This document shows, piece after piece, positions 26,227-35,986 of a stretch of DNA of 64,000 nucleotides. Location of the stretch: the NCBI GenBank assembly GCA_965199185.1, contig CBDAQW010000043.1:62001-126000 (forward strand), read 5' to 3'. The position numbers and the translations under genes are program-made. The number at the start of each line of letters is the position of its first letter. The stretch's first letter is position 1. Source of the stretch: Endozoicomonas sp965199185. Its GTDB lineage: Bacteria; Pseudomonadota; Gammaproteobacteria; Pseudomonadales; Endozoicomonadaceae. The notes below the pieces were generated by a model. The model did no database searches. It was not told the origin of the DNA and was given only the letters and a program-made list of their open reading frames with translations.

Positions 26227-27999
26227 ATGACGGCAATTCGTACGCTGACCTACGATGCAATAGTGATAGGTGGTGGTGGTGCCGGAATGCGTGCAGCACT
26301 GCAATTAACTGAGGCTGGTATTAAAACAGCCTGTGTCACAAAAGTATTTCCAACCCGTTCACATACGGTGTCTGCTCAGGGTGGGATTACCTGCTCTATT
26401 GCCAGTGCAGATCCTAATGATGACTGGCGCTGGCACATGTTTGATACAGTAAAAGGGTCGGATTATATCGGTGATCAGGATGCTATCGAGTACATGTGTT
26501 CTGTCGGTCCTCAAGCCGTCTTTGAGCTGGAACACATGGGGCTGCCTTTTTCCCGAACAGAAGAAGGGCGTATCTATCAGCGCCCCTTTGGTGGTCAATC
26601 GAAAGAGTTTGGCAAAGGTGGTCAGGCAGCCAGAACCTGTGCTGCAGCAGACCGAACCGGTCATGCTCTATTGCATACGCTGTATCAGGCCAATCTGAAA
26701 GGTGGTACTACTTTCCTCAATGAGTGGTATGCAGTTGATTTGGTGAAGAACCAGAAAGGTCAGGTTGCTGGTGTTATCGCAATTGATATTGAGTCTGGTG
26801 AAACGGTGTATATCAAGTCCAAGGCGACGGTCATGGCCACCGGTGGTGCCGGGCGTATTTATGCGTCTACCACCAATGCTCTGATTAACACCGGTGATGG
26901 TATTGGTATGGCGCTGCGCGCTGGATTCCCTATGCAAGACATGGAAATGTGGCAGTTCCATCCCACGGGTATTCATGGTGCCGGCGTACTGGTTACCGAG
27001 GGTTGTCGTGGTGAGGGTGGCTTCCTGATTAACAGTAAGGGGGAGCGTTTCATGGAGCGCTACGCACCTAACGCAAAAGATTTGGCAGGACGAGATGTGG
27101 TTGCTCGCTCCATGGTTATCGAAATTCTTGAAGGTCGCGGCTGTGGACCTAATAAAGATCATGTGCTCCTGAAACTGGATCATCTGGGTGAAGAGACATT
27201 GAACCTCAGACTGCCTGGTATTTGTGAGCTGTCTAAAACATTTGCTCACGCTGATCCAGTAGAGGTGCCAGTGCCCGTCGTGCCGACCTGTCATTATATG
27301 ATGGGTGGCATTCCGACCAATGTTGGTGGCCAGGCATTGATGCAAAATGCACAGGGTAATGATGAAGTGATTGAGGGTCTTTATGCCTGTGGTGAGGCGG
27401 CCTGTGTCTCAGTACATGGGGCAAACCGTCTGGGTGGTAACTCATTACTTGATTTGGTGGTGTTTGGTCGTTCCGCAGGCCTGCAAATTGAAAAGAGTTT
27501 CCGTGAAGGCTTCGATACCGTTGATGCTTCTGCCAGTGATATTGAACAAGCGCTGTCTCGCCTGGATAGACTGAATAACTCGACCGAAGGTGAGAGCGTT
27601 GCGGGTTTGCGTGCCGAGTTGCAAAATACTATGCAGCTTTACTTTGGCGTATTCCGTGAAGGTGAGACGATGCAGAAAGGCCTTGGTCTGCTGAAGGATA
27701 TTCGTGAGCGTATGACAAACCTGCACCTTGCGGATAAGAGCCAGGCGTTCAATACGGCACGTATCGAAGCGTTGGAATTGGAAAACCTGTTTGAGGTTGC
27801 CTACGCTACTGCGGTTTCTGCAGAGGTTCGTAAAGAGTCCCGTGGTGCACATGCCCGTAATGATTTTCAGGAACGCGATGATGAAAACTGGTTGGCGCAT
27901 TCTTTATATTCACCACTGGATGAGTCTGTCAGCAAGCGGGCAGTTAATTTTGCTCCTGCAACCATGGAGGCATTTCCTCCCAAGGCCAGGACCTACTAA
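26227..27999 (+). CDS. sdhA: Succinate dehydrogenase flavoprotein subunit SdhA
   Basis: SdhA oxidises succinate to fumarate on covalently bound FAD, at the cytoplasmic face of the inner membrane. The 590-aa protein has the dinucleotide motif AIVIGGGGAGMRAAL near the N-terminus, then SHTVSAQGGITCS with the FAD-linked His. Downstream are HPTGIHGAGVLVTEGCRGEGG (substrate loop), the catalytic Arg region RDVVARSM, and HGANRLGGNSLLDLVVFGR. The C-terminal AHARNDFQERDDENW is typical. It is the third gene of sdhCDAB, with sdhB starting 14 bases after its stop. Confidence 0.97.
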   Translation: MTAIRTLTYDAIVIGGGGAGMRAALQLTEAGIKTACVTKVFPTRSHTVSAQGGITCSIASADPNDDWRWHMFDTVKGSDYIGDQDAIEYMCSVGPQAVFELEHMGLPFSRTEEGRIYQRPFGGQSKEFGKGGQAARTCAAADRTGHALLHTLYQANLKGGTTFLNEWYAVDLVKNQKGQVAGVIAIDIESGETVYIKSKATVMATGGAGRIYASTTNALINTGDGIGMALRAGFPMQDMEMWQFHPTGIHGAGVLVTEGCRGEGGFLINSKGERFMERYAPNAKDLAGRDVVARSMVIEILEGRGCGPNKDHVLLKLDHLGEETLNLRLPGICELSKTFAHADPVEVPVPVVPTCHYMMGGIPTNVGGQALMQNAQGNDEVIEGLYACGEAACVSVHGANRLGGNSLLDLVVFGRSAGLQIEKSFREGFDTVDASASDIEQALSRLDRLNNSTEGESVAGLRAELQNTMQLYFGVFREGETMQKGLGLLKDIRERMTNLHLADKSQAFNTARIEALELENLFEVAYATAVSAEVRKESRGAHARNDFQERDDENWLAHSLYSPLDESVSKRAVNFAPATMEAFPPKARTY

Positions 28000-28013
28000 G
28001 GAGGAGCAGAACT

Positions 28014-28718
28014 GTGAAGGTAAGTGTTTATCGTTATAATCCGGAGACGGATAAAAAACCTTATATGAAAGACTATGAGGTTCATATTCCGGAAGGCAGG
28101 GATCTGATGGTTCTTGATGTCCTGAACCTTCTCAAAGAGCAAGATCCGTCGTTGGCCTATCGCCGCTCCTGTCGTGAAGGTGTCTGTGGCTCAGATGGCC
28201 TGAATATTGGTGGCACTAACGGATTGGCTTGTATTACGCCGCTGTCTGAAGCAAGCTCGGGCAGCAAATTGGTATTGCGTCCTCTACCGGGGTTACCCGT
28301 GATCAGGGATCTGGTGGTCGATATGGGGCTTTTCTACAAGCAGTATGAAAAGATTAAGCCTTATCTGATTAATGATCAGCCGACTCCGGCTATAGAGCGT
28401 TTGCAGACTCCGGAAGATCGCGAGAAACTGGACGGCCTGTATGAGTGTATACTCTGTGCTTGCTGTTCTACGGCCTGCCCGTCATTCTGGTGGAATCCGG
28501 ATAAGTTTATAGGTCCGTCGGGTTTACTGCAGGCTTATCGATTCCTAGCGGACAGTCGGGATAATGCGACTCAGGAGCGTTTGTCTGATCTTGATGACCC
28601 GTTCAGCGTCTTCCGTTGCAGAGGCATTATGAATTGCGTTAGTGTCTGTCCTAAAGGTTTGAACCCTACCCGGGCGATCGGGCATATCAGGCAAATGTTG
28701 TTTAAGAGTGCGACCTGA
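28014..28718 (+). CDS. sdhB: Succinate dehydrogenase iron-sulfur subunit SdhB
   Basis: SdhB passes electrons from FAD to ubiquinone through three iron-sulfur clusters. In the 234-aa protein, RRSCREGVCGSDG with a later Cys (NGLACIT) binds [2Fe-2S]. CILCACCSTACPS binds [4Fe-4S], and CRGIMNCVSVCPKGLNP completes the [3Fe-4S] and [4Fe-4S] sites. The start codon is GTG (28014), with GGAGGAG (27999-28006) upstream. It closes the sdh unit. A 289-base spacer with two hairpins separates it from sucA. Confidence 0.96.
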   Translation: MKVSVYRYNPETDKKPYMKDYEVHIPEGRDLMVLDVLNLLKEQDPSLAYRRSCREGVCGSDGLNIGGTNGLACITPLSEASSGSKLVLRPLPGLPVIRDLVVDMGLFYKQYEKIKPYLINDQPTPAIERLQTPEDREKLDGLYECILCACCSTACPSFWWNPDKFIGPSGLLQAYRFLADSRDNATQERLSDLDDPFSVFRCRGIMNCVSVCPKGLNPTRAIGHIRQMLFKSAT

Positions 28719-28822
28719 TTAAATGACACATTGTTTGTCAGGAAGTCAGTGATGGCTTCCTGAAATTGCACACTCTTGCAGGCTGACTCTCATTTTATGA
28801 GGCCTGTTTAACATTTAAGTTA

Positions 28823-28860
28823 TCTGTTACATATCATCCGTCAGGGAGATATGTAACAGA
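28823..28860. repeat. Perfect 13-bp inverted repeat in the sdhB-sucA spacer
   Basis: TCTGTTACATATC (28823-28835) pairs exactly with GATATGTAACAGA (28848-28860) around a 12-base loop. No T-run follows, so a simple terminator is unlikely. A weaker hairpin TCAGGAAG/CTTCCTGA (28738-28763) lies just after sdhB. The 13-mer could be a dimeric regulator site or an mRNA-processing or attenuation structure. Confidence 0.6.
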
Positions 28861-29007
28861 AGATGGAACCACCAGGGACGACCGGACAACCCGGGTATTT
28901 CTTGTGGTGTTACTTGATTATTATGCCAATCCTTTCACATGAATGTGGATTACATGAATAGGGACACCTGAATTGAAATATCGTCCCAGACTTACGGGGT
29001 ACTGAGC

Positions 29008-31842
29008 ATGCAAGAAGGTGTCATGCAGCGTATGTGGAATTCGTCCCACATAGCAGGGGGTAATGCTGCATACGTCGAAGAAATGTACGAGCGCTATCTG
29101 CGGGATCCCAATGGTGTGGATCCGCAATGGCGTGATTATTTTGAAAAACTTCCTGCGGTGACCGGAGTGGGGGTTGATGTACCTCATTCAACGATTCAGG
29201 AAAATTTTGTTTTGATGGCGCGACAGCGTCAGTCCATTCGCCCTATCCAGGCTTCTACCGTTTCCAGTGATCATGAGCGCAAGCAAGTCCAGGTGCTGCG
29301 CCTGATCAGTGCGTTCCGGATTCGTGGGCACCAGCAGGCAGTGATAGATCCTCTGGGAATCATGAAACGTGAAGAGTTTCCCGACCTTACACTCGAGTAC
29401 CATGGTCTCAGCGAGGCTGATCTGGATACCGACTTCCAAAGCTCTACCCTGTTTATTGGTAAAGAACATACCCCACTCCGAGAGATAGTTGATTCCCTGA
29501 GGGCAACTTACTGTGGCGCTATTGGTGTTGAACACATGCATATTGCCAATACCACGGAGCGTCGCTGGTTTCAAAGTCGGATGGAGAGCGTTCGCGGCCG
29601 TCCCGAATTAGGCTCTGATGCCAAATTGCATCTTCTCGAACGACTGACAGCGGCAGAAGGTCTGGAAAAATACCTGGGCACTAAATATCCGGGTACTAAA
29701 CGTTTCGGTCTGGAAGGCGGTGAGTCTCTGATTCCTATGCTCGACGAGATTATCCAGCGCTCTGGTTCCTATGGCACCAAAGAAATTGTTATAGGCATGG
29801 CACACCGTGGCAGGTTGAACGTACTGGTCAATATTCTGGGTAAACGCCCCGGTGAGCTTTTTGAAGAATTTGAGGGTCGCAAGCTCGCTGAAAAAGGCTC
29901 AGGTGATGTGAAATACCATCAAGGTTTTTCTTCCAATGTTATGACACCCGGTGGCGAAGTGCATCTGGCACTGATGTTCAACCCGTCCCACCTGGAGATT
30001 GTATCGCCGGTGGTAGAGGGTTCAGTACGAGCTCGTCAGGATCGTCGTGAAGACAGTAAAGGCAGCCAGGTATTGCCTATAGCTATTCATGGTGATGCGG
30101 CTTTTGCGGGTCAGGGTGTGGTAATGGAAACCCTGCAAATGTCCCAAACGCGAGCCTATAAAACCGGCGGAACGGTTCACGTTGTAGTGAATAATCAGGT
30201 TGGCTTTACCACCAGTCGCCGTGAAGACGCTCGTTCAACTGAATATTGCACCGATGTCGCCAAAATGGTGGGGGCACCCATCCTTCATGTGAATGGTGAT
30301 GATCCTGAAGCCGTACATTTTGCGACTAAGCTGGCGCTGGATTACCGCATGGAATTTGGCAAAGATGTGGTGATTGATATGGTCTGCTATCGACGCAGAG
30401 GCCATAACGAAGCTGATGAGCCGTCCGGCACACAGCCTATGATGTACGAACGAATCAAGAGCCAAATCACGACTCGTGACGTTTATGCTCAGGCTTTACT
30501 TGGTGAGAATATTCTGACCGCTGATGATGACAAGACACTAGTAAACAGTTACCGGTCTGCTCTCGATAACGGTGAGCACGTGGTAAAAGCGCTGGTCAAA
30601 GAGCCCAATAAAGAACTCTTTGTTGACTGGACGCCGCATCTTGGTCATCAGTGGACCGCTCGTCATGATACCCGGGTTGAACTGTCAACACTGCAAGCAT
30701 TGGGTCAGAAAATCTGCGAAGTGCCTGAAGGTTTTGTGGTGCAGCGCCAGGTTAATAAGATCATTGAAGATCGTAGAAAAATGGCAGTAGGTGCTTTGCC
30801 AATTAACTGGGGTTTTGCTGAGTCTATGGCTTATGCCACCCTGTTAAAAGAAGGCAGTCAGGTACGAATTACCGGTCAGGATGTCGGTCGTGGCACCTTC
30901 TCGCATCGTCATGCGGTGCTTCATAATCAGAAAGACGGCAGTGCTCTGGTATCTTTGGCAAGGTTGTCTGAAGATCAACCGAAATTCCAGATATACGACT
31001 CTTTCCTGTCAGAAGAAGCAGTGTTGGCCTTTGAATATGGTTATGCTGCAACCACCCCCAATGCTCTGGTCGTCTGGGAAGCGCAATTTGGAGATTTTGC
31101 CAACGGTGCTCAAGTGGTGATTGACCAGTTTATTACCAGTGGTGAGCACAAATGGGGGCGACTCTGTGGTTTAACTATGTTGCTGCCGCACGGTTATGAA
31201 GGTCAGGGCCCGGAACACTCCTCAGCACGCTTGGAGCGTTATTTGCAGCTCTGTGCTGAGCATAATATTCAGGTGTGTGTGCCTACGACCCCGGCACAAG
31301 TGTTCCACATGCTACGCAGACAGGTTCTGAGACCACTTCGGAAGCCTTTGATTGCCTTTACTCCAAAGAGTCTGTTGCGTCATAAACAAGCTATTTCGAC
31401 TTTGGAAGACCTGGCGGAAGGCAGTTTTCAGACCATTCTTCCGGAAGTGGATGAGCATAATCCAGAAAGCATTCGTCGCCTGATTATGTGTTCGGGTAAG
31501 GTGTATTATGACCTGCTCGAGAAAAAGCGTAATGATGAAATTAACGATGCCATTGTGATTCGCATAGAGCAGCTATATCCCTTCCCGCAGGAAGATCTGG
31601 ATGAGCTGATTCTGCAATACCCCAATCTTGAACATGTTGTTTGGTGTCAAGAAGAACCAATGAATCAGGGTGCCTGGTACTGTAGTCAGCACCATATGAG
31701 ACGCTCTGTAGGGGTGCATGCTAATAAAACACTACGCTTTGAATATGCAGGTCGGGATGCATCTGCGGCACCTGCCTGTGGGTACATGTCGATTCATGTT
31801 CAGGAGCAAAAGAAACTGGTGGATGATGCATTTAGCGTCTGA
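29008..31842 (+). CDS. sucA: 2-oxoglutarate dehydrogenase E1 component
   Basis: SucA is the thiamine-diphosphate-dependent decarboxylase of the 2-oxoglutarate dehydrogenase complex. The 944-aa length is normal. The N-terminus shows the E1o signature YVEEMYERYLRDPNGVDPQWRDYF. The thiamine diphosphate region is visible as IGMAHRGRLNVLVN and HGDAAFAGQGVVMETL, with metal-binding NNQVGFTTS and CYRRRGHNEADEPS. The transketolase-like C-terminal half has RITGQDVGRGTFSHRHAV. Two in-frame ATGs (29008, 29023) are possible starts; the first matches the family's MQ-type N-terminus. It is the first gene of sucAB-lpd-sucCD. Confidence 0.96.
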   Translation: MQEGVMQRMWNSSHIAGGNAAYVEEMYERYLRDPNGVDPQWRDYFEKLPAVTGVGVDVPHSTIQENFVLMARQRQSIRPIQASTVSSDHERKQVQVLRLISAFRIRGHQQAVIDPLGIMKREEFPDLTLEYHGLSEADLDTDFQSSTLFIGKEHTPLREIVDSLRATYCGAIGVEHMHIANTTERRWFQSRMESVRGRPELGSDAKLHLLERLTAAEGLEKYLGTKYPGTKRFGLEGGESLIPMLDEIIQRSGSYGTKEIVIGMAHRGRLNVLVNILGKRPGELFEEFEGRKLAEKGSGDVKYHQGFSSNVMTPGGEVHLALMFNPSHLEIVSPVVEGSVRARQDRREDSKGSQVLPIAIHGDAAFAGQGVVMETLQMSQTRAYKTGGTVHVVVNNQVGFTTSRREDARSTEYCTDVAKMVGAPILHVNGDDPEAVHFATKLALDYRMEFGKDVVIDMVCYRRRGHNEADEPSGTQPMMYERIKSQITTRDVYAQALLGENILTADDDKTLVNSYRSALDNGEHVVKALVKEPNKELFVDWTPHLGHQWTARHDTRVELSTLQALGQKICEVPEGFVVQRQVNKIIEDRRKMAVGALPINWGFAESMAYATLLKEGSQVRITGQDVGRGTFSHRHAVLHNQKDGSALVSLARLSEDQPKFQIYDSFLSEEAVLAFEYGYAATTPNALVVWEAQFGDFANGAQVVIDQFITSGEHKWGRLCGLTMLLPHGYEGQGPEHSSARLERYLQLCAEHNIQVCVPTTPAQVFHMLRRQVLRPLRKPLIAFTPKSLLRHKQAISTLEDLAEGSFQTILPEVDEHNPESIRRLIMCSGKVYYDLLEKKRNDEINDAIVIRIEQLYPFPQEDLDELILQYPNLEHVVWCQEEPMNQGAWYCSQHHMRRSVGVHANKTLRFEYAGRDASAAPACGYMSIHVQEQKKLVDDAFSV

Positions 31843-31972
31843 ACTAAGTAATTGCTAATATAGCTACCCTGAAACTCAGGTCAGCTCAATAATATAAAAA
31901 GCCGGAATTCGTCATAATCTAAGGAGTTCCGCCTGAGCGAATGAAGCTCATGAAAAACGCAAAGGATCAAGC

Positions 31973-33202
31973 ATGGCCATTGAAATCAAAGCGCCCACAT
32001 TTCCCGAGTCAGTTGCTGATGGTACCGTTGCAACTTGGCACAAACAGCCCGGTGAAGCCTGCAGTCGTGATGAACTTCTGGTAGATATCGAAACTGATAA
32101 GGTTGTTCTCGAAGTGGTGGCTCCTGAAGACGGCACTCTAAGCGAAGTTTTGAAAGCAGAAGGTGATGTGGTTCTGAGCAATGAACTGATTGCTCACTTT
32201 GACGTCGGTTCGGTCGCCGCTTCTACGTCTGCTGCTGAACCAGCGGTGGCACAGCAAGCTGCTGAGCCTGCCGTAGAAACGATTCTGAGCCCTGCCGCCC
32301 GTCGTATGGTGGACGAACAGGGGATTGATCCGACTGTTGTGGTTGGCACCGGTAAAGGAGGACGTATCACTAAAGAAGATGTTATACGTCATGCTGAAAC
32401 AGCCGCAGCACCTCAGCCAGCAGTTGCAGCCCCGGTTCAGACCGTGGCCGCCACTTCCGCACCTCAGGTTGAATCTATTGCGCCAGTGTTTAATGAAGGT
32501 GATCGGGTAGAACGCCGGGTTCCCATGACTCGTCTGCGGGCGCGAGTGGCTCAGCGACTGGTAGAAGCCCAGCAAACCGCGGCCATGCTTACCACCTTCA
32601 ATGAAGTCAACATGAAACCAGTCATGGAGCTTCGTAATCAATACAAGGACCAGTTTGAGAAGCGCCACGGTGTTCGTCTTGGGTTTATGTCCTTCTTTGT
32701 TAAAGCCTGTACTGAGGCTCTGCGCCGTTACCCTGCAGTCAATGCCTCCATTGATGGTAATGATATTGTCTATCACGGTTATCAGGATGTAGGTGTTGCC
32801 GTTTCCAGTGATCGTGGTCTTGTTGTTCCGGTTCTGCGTAATGCGGAGCATATGAGCCTGGCTGACGTCGAAGCCAACATTCGCGAATATGGCAAAAAGG
32901 CCATGGACGGTAAGCTCGGCATTGATGAAATGACCGGTGGTACCTTTACGGTTTCCAATGGCGGCGTCTTTGGGTCATTGTTGTCAACACCTATTCTAAA
33001 TCCACCACAGTCTGCCATTCTGGGCATGCACAAAATTCAAGAGCGCCCTATGGCTGTTAATGGTAAAGTCGAGATCCTGCCGATGATGTATCTCGCGCTC
33101 TCTTATGACCATCGTCTGCTTGATGGTAAAGAAGCTGTTACCTTTTTGGTAACGATTAAAGAACTATTGGAAGACCCTGCTCGCATCCTGCTGGAAGTCT
33201 GA
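31973..33202 (+). CDS. sucB: Dihydrolipoyllysine succinyltransferase (E2o)
   Basis: SucB forms the core of the 2-oxoglutarate dehydrogenase complex and transfers succinyl groups to CoA. The domains run in order. First is one lipoyl domain with the lipoylated Lys43 in DIETDKVVLEV. An Ala/Pro-rich linker follows, then a peripheral-subunit-binding domain (SPAARRMVDEQGIDPTVVVG, about 103-140), a second Ala/Pro/Gln linker, and the catalytic domain ending in SYDHRLLDGKEAVTFL with the active His and Asp. The 409-aa length matches E. coli (405). AAAGGATC precedes the ATG. A 130-base gap separates it from sucA. Confidence 0.96.
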   Translation: MAIEIKAPTFPESVADGTVATWHKQPGEACSRDELLVDIETDKVVLEVVAPEDGTLSEVLKAEGDVVLSNELIAHFDVGSVAASTSAAEPAVAQQAAEPAVETILSPAARRMVDEQGIDPTVVVGTGKGGRITKEDVIRHAETAAAPQPAVAAPVQTVAATSAPQVESIAPVFNEGDRVERRVPMTRLRARVAQRLVEAQQTAAMLTTFNEVNMKPVMELRNQYKDQFEKRHGVRLGFMSFFVKACTEALRRYPAVNASIDGNDIVYHGYQDVGVAVSSDRGLVVPVLRNAEHMSLADVEANIREYGKKAMDGKLGIDEMTGGTFTVSNGGVFGSLLSTPILNPPQSAILGMHKIQERPMAVNGKVEILPMMYLALSYDHRLLDGKEAVTFLVTIKELLEDPARILLEV

Positions 33203-33266
33203 GTCAGCGGTCTGGTAATAAATGGCAGCACTCACTGCCAGTGATAAATTGTTTGGAAGAGAATAT

Positions 33267-34706
33267 ATGGCAAATCAGTTCGACGTGGTGGTTATCGGTT
33301 CCGGACCTGCAGGGTATGTCTGTGCGATTCGCGCAGCACAGCTGGGACTGAAAACTGCCTGTATCGAGAAGTGGTCCGATGACAAAGGAACGGCCAAATT
33401 GGGTGGCACCTGCCTGAATGTGGGGTGTATCCCATCCAAGGCACTGCTGGACAGCTCCCACCGTTATATCGATGCTCAGAAAGATTTCGAGATTCATGGC
33501 ATCAAACACTCAGGCGTCACCATTGACGTGCCGGCCATGATTGCCCGTAAAGATAAAATCGTTAACCAATTGACCTCCGGTGTTACCGGCTTGTTCAAGG
33601 CCAATGGTGTCACTTTGTTGCAGGGGTCTGGTAAATTACTGGCTGGTAAGCAGGTTGAACTGACCAAAGCAGACGGCTCTGTTGAAGTCTATCAGGCGGA
33701 GAATGTGGTTCTGGCTACCGGCTCCCGTCCTGTTGAAATTCCTCCCACACCTCTGACCGAAGATCTGATTGTTGATTCCACCGGTGCCCTGGAGTTTCAG
33801 GAAGTGCCAAAGCGCCTTGGTGTTATTGGTGCTGGTGTTATAGGTCTAGAGTTGGGGAGCGTCTGGGGTCGCCTGGGGTCTGAAGTCGTTATTCTGGAAG
33901 CCCAGGACAGTTTCCTGGCGCTGGCAGACCAGCAAATCGCCAAAGAAGCTCTGAAAATCTACAAAAAGCAAAAACTGGATGTTCGTCTTGGTGCCCGTGT
34001 TACCGGTTCTGAAAATAAAGGCAAAGAAGTGGAAGTTGCCTATCAGGACGCTACCGGTGAAGAACAGAAGGTGACTTTTGACAAGCTGATCGTCGCCGTT
34101 GGCCGACGCCCTTTCACTGAAAACCTGTTGGCACCGGACTCAGGCGTTAACATGGACGAGCGTGGTTTCATTTTTGTCGATGATTATTGCGTGACCGATG
34201 TACCTGGCGTTTATGCCATTGGTGATGTTGTTCGTGGGCCTATGCTGGCACACAAAGGCAGTGAAGAAGGCATCATGGTGGCAGAAATTATTGCCGGCCA
34301 GAAAGCTCAGATGAATTATGATCTGATTCCATCCGTTATTTACACTCACCCTGAAATAGCATGGGTTGGTAAGACCGAGCAGGAAGTGAAAGCGTCCGGT
34401 GAAGAATACAAGGTCGGAACCTTCCCGTTTGCGGCCAGTGGCCGGGCTATGGCTGCCAATGAAGCCCATGGCATGGTAAAAGTTGTGGCAGACAAGAAAA
34501 CCGATCGTATTCTCGGTGTTCATGTGGTCGGCCCAAGTGCTGCTGAACTGGTACAGCAAGGTGTTATTGCCATGGAATTTGCCGCCAGTTGTGAAGACCT
34601 GGCTCTCACTATCTTCTCTCACCCAACCGTCAGTGAAGCGCTGCATGAAGCAGTACTGGCTGTGGATGGACATGCTATCCACATAGCTAACCGTAAGCGA
34701 CGTTAA
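33267..34706 (+). CDS. lpd: Dihydrolipoamide dehydrogenase (E3)
   Basis: Lpd reoxidises the lipoyl groups of 2-oxoacid dehydrogenase complexes using FAD and NAD. From MANQFDVVVIGSGPAGYV the protein has 479 residues. The redox disulfide Cys49/Cys54 lies in GGTCLNVGCIPSKALL. The NAD motif is LGVIGAGVIGLELGSVWGRL, the FAD motif VYAIGDVVRGPMLAHKGSEEG, and the active-site His-Glu pair FSHPTVSEALHEAV. I choose the ATG at 33267 with GGAAGAG upstream. An in-frame ATG at 33222 would add 15 residues. Its position between sucB and sucC, rather than next to aceEF, resembles Pseudomonas. Confidence 0.95.
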   Translation: MANQFDVVVIGSGPAGYVCAIRAAQLGLKTACIEKWSDDKGTAKLGGTCLNVGCIPSKALLDSSHRYIDAQKDFEIHGIKHSGVTIDVPAMIARKDKIVNQLTSGVTGLFKANGVTLLQGSGKLLAGKQVELTKADGSVEVYQAENVVLATGSRPVEIPPTPLTEDLIVDSTGALEFQEVPKRLGVIGAGVIGLELGSVWGRLGSEVVILEAQDSFLALADQQIAKEALKIYKKQKLDVRLGARVTGSENKGKEVEVAYQDATGEEQKVTFDKLIVAVGRRPFTENLLAPDSGVNMDERGFIFVDDYCVTDVPGVYAIGDVVRGPMLAHKGSEEGIMVAEIIAGQKAQMNYDLIPSVIYTHPEIAWVGKTEQEVKASGEEYKVGTFPFAASGRAMAANEAHGMVKVVADKKTDRILGVHVVGPSAAELVQQGVIAMEFAASCEDLALTIFSHPTVSEALHEAVLAVDGHAIHIANRKRR

Positions 34707-34819
34707 TCGTTCATCCGGTAAAAGGCTGGCTGATTTCTCAGTCAGCTATCGATGAGTAATTCCACGCCAGTGGACGTATATTTTAACAAGAATAACTCTA
34801 AGTAGAGGGCGGCGTAAGA

Positions 34820-35986
34820 ATGAATCTCCACGAATATCAAGGTAAGCAGTTATTTGCTGAGTATGGCCTGCCAGTCTCTAAGGGGATTGCTGCTGATACT
34901 CCCAAAGAAGCAGCAGCTGCGGCTGATGAAATAGGCGGTGATCGCTGGGTAGTAAAAGCACAGGTTCATGCTGGTGGCCGGGGTAAGGCTGGTGGTGTGA
35001 AGTTGGTTTCCTCAAAAGATGAAATCCGCGATTTTGCCAAACAATGGTTGGGAAAACATCTGGTGACGTATCAAACGGATGAAAATGGCCAGCCAGTGAG
35101 CAAGATTTTGGTGGAGACTTGCACCGATATTGCCAGTGAGCTTTATCTGGGGGCTGTGGTAGATCGCTCAACGCGTAAAATTGTTTTTATGGCTTCCACT
35201 GAAGGCGGCGTTGAAATTGAAAAGGTAGCGGAAGAAACGCCTGAGAAAATCCTTAAAGCGGTGGTTGACCCTCTGGTAGGTGCTCAACCTTATCAAGGAC
35301 GTGAGCTAGCTTTTCAACTCGGCCTGGATAGTAAGCAGGTGAAGCAGTTCACAAAAATCTTCCTTGGATTGGCCAAGCTTTTTCAGGATTGTGATCTGGC
35401 TTTGTTGGAAATTAATCCGCTGGTTATTACTAAAGAAGGTGACTTGCTCTGTCTGGATGCCAAAATCAACATCGATAGCAACGCCCTGTATCGTCAGCCT
35501 CGCTTGAAAGCCATGCATGATCCTTCTCAGGAAGATGCTCGTGAAGCCCATGCTGCTCAGTGGGAGCTGAACTATGTGGCTCTGGATGGCAATATTGGTT
35601 GCATGGTAAATGGTGCAGGTCTGGCCATGGGCACTATGGATATCGTCAAACTGCATGGCGGCGCTCCTGCTAACTTCCTTGATGTGGGAGGTGGTGCGAC
35701 TAAAGAGCGTGTAACCGAAGCATTCAAAATTATTCTGTCGGACGACAGTGTTCAGGCAGTTTTGGTGAATATCTTTGGTGGTATCGTGCGTTGTGACCTG
35801 ATTGCTGAAGGTATCATTGGTGCCGTGAAAGAAGTCGGTGTGGAAGTTCCGGTCGTGGTTCGTCTGGAAGGAAATAATGCCGAGCTGGGTGCCAAAACCC
35901 TGGCCGAAAGTGGACTTGATATTATTCCAGCCAACAGCCTGACAGAAGCTGCTCAGGAAGTCGTTAAAGCAGCGGGGAACAAATAA
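34820..35986 (+). CDS. sucC: Succinyl-CoA synthetase beta subunit
   Basis: SucC with SucD converts succinyl-CoA to succinate with formation of ATP or GTP. The 388-aa protein starts with MNLHEYQGKQLFAEYGLPV and has the ATP-grasp features VVKAQVHAGGRGKAGGVK (nucleotide site), LEINPLVIT, LDAKINIDSNALYRQ (metal and nucleotide contacts) and GLAMGTMDIVKLHGG. The C-terminal Rossmann-like domain contains VNIFGGIVRCD. AGAGGGCGGCG precedes the ATG at some distance. The stop overlaps the sucD start by one base (TAATG), ensuring matched translation of the two subunits. Confidence 0.96.
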   Translation: MNLHEYQGKQLFAEYGLPVSKGIAADTPKEAAAAADEIGGDRWVVKAQVHAGGRGKAGGVKLVSSKDEIRDFAKQWLGKHLVTYQTDENGQPVSKILVETCTDIASELYLGAVVDRSTRKIVFMASTEGGVEIEKVAEETPEKILKAVVDPLVGAQPYQGRELAFQLGLDSKQVKQFTKIFLGLAKLFQDCDLALLEINPLVITKEGDLLCLDAKINIDSNALYRQPRLKAMHDPSQEDAREAHAAQWELNYVALDGNIGCMVNGAGLAMGTMDIVKLHGGAPANFLDVGGGATKERVTEAFKIILSDDSVQAVLVNIFGGIVRCDLIAEGIIGAVKEVGVEVPVVVRLEGNNAELGAKTLAESGLDIIPANSLTEAAQEVVKAAGNK

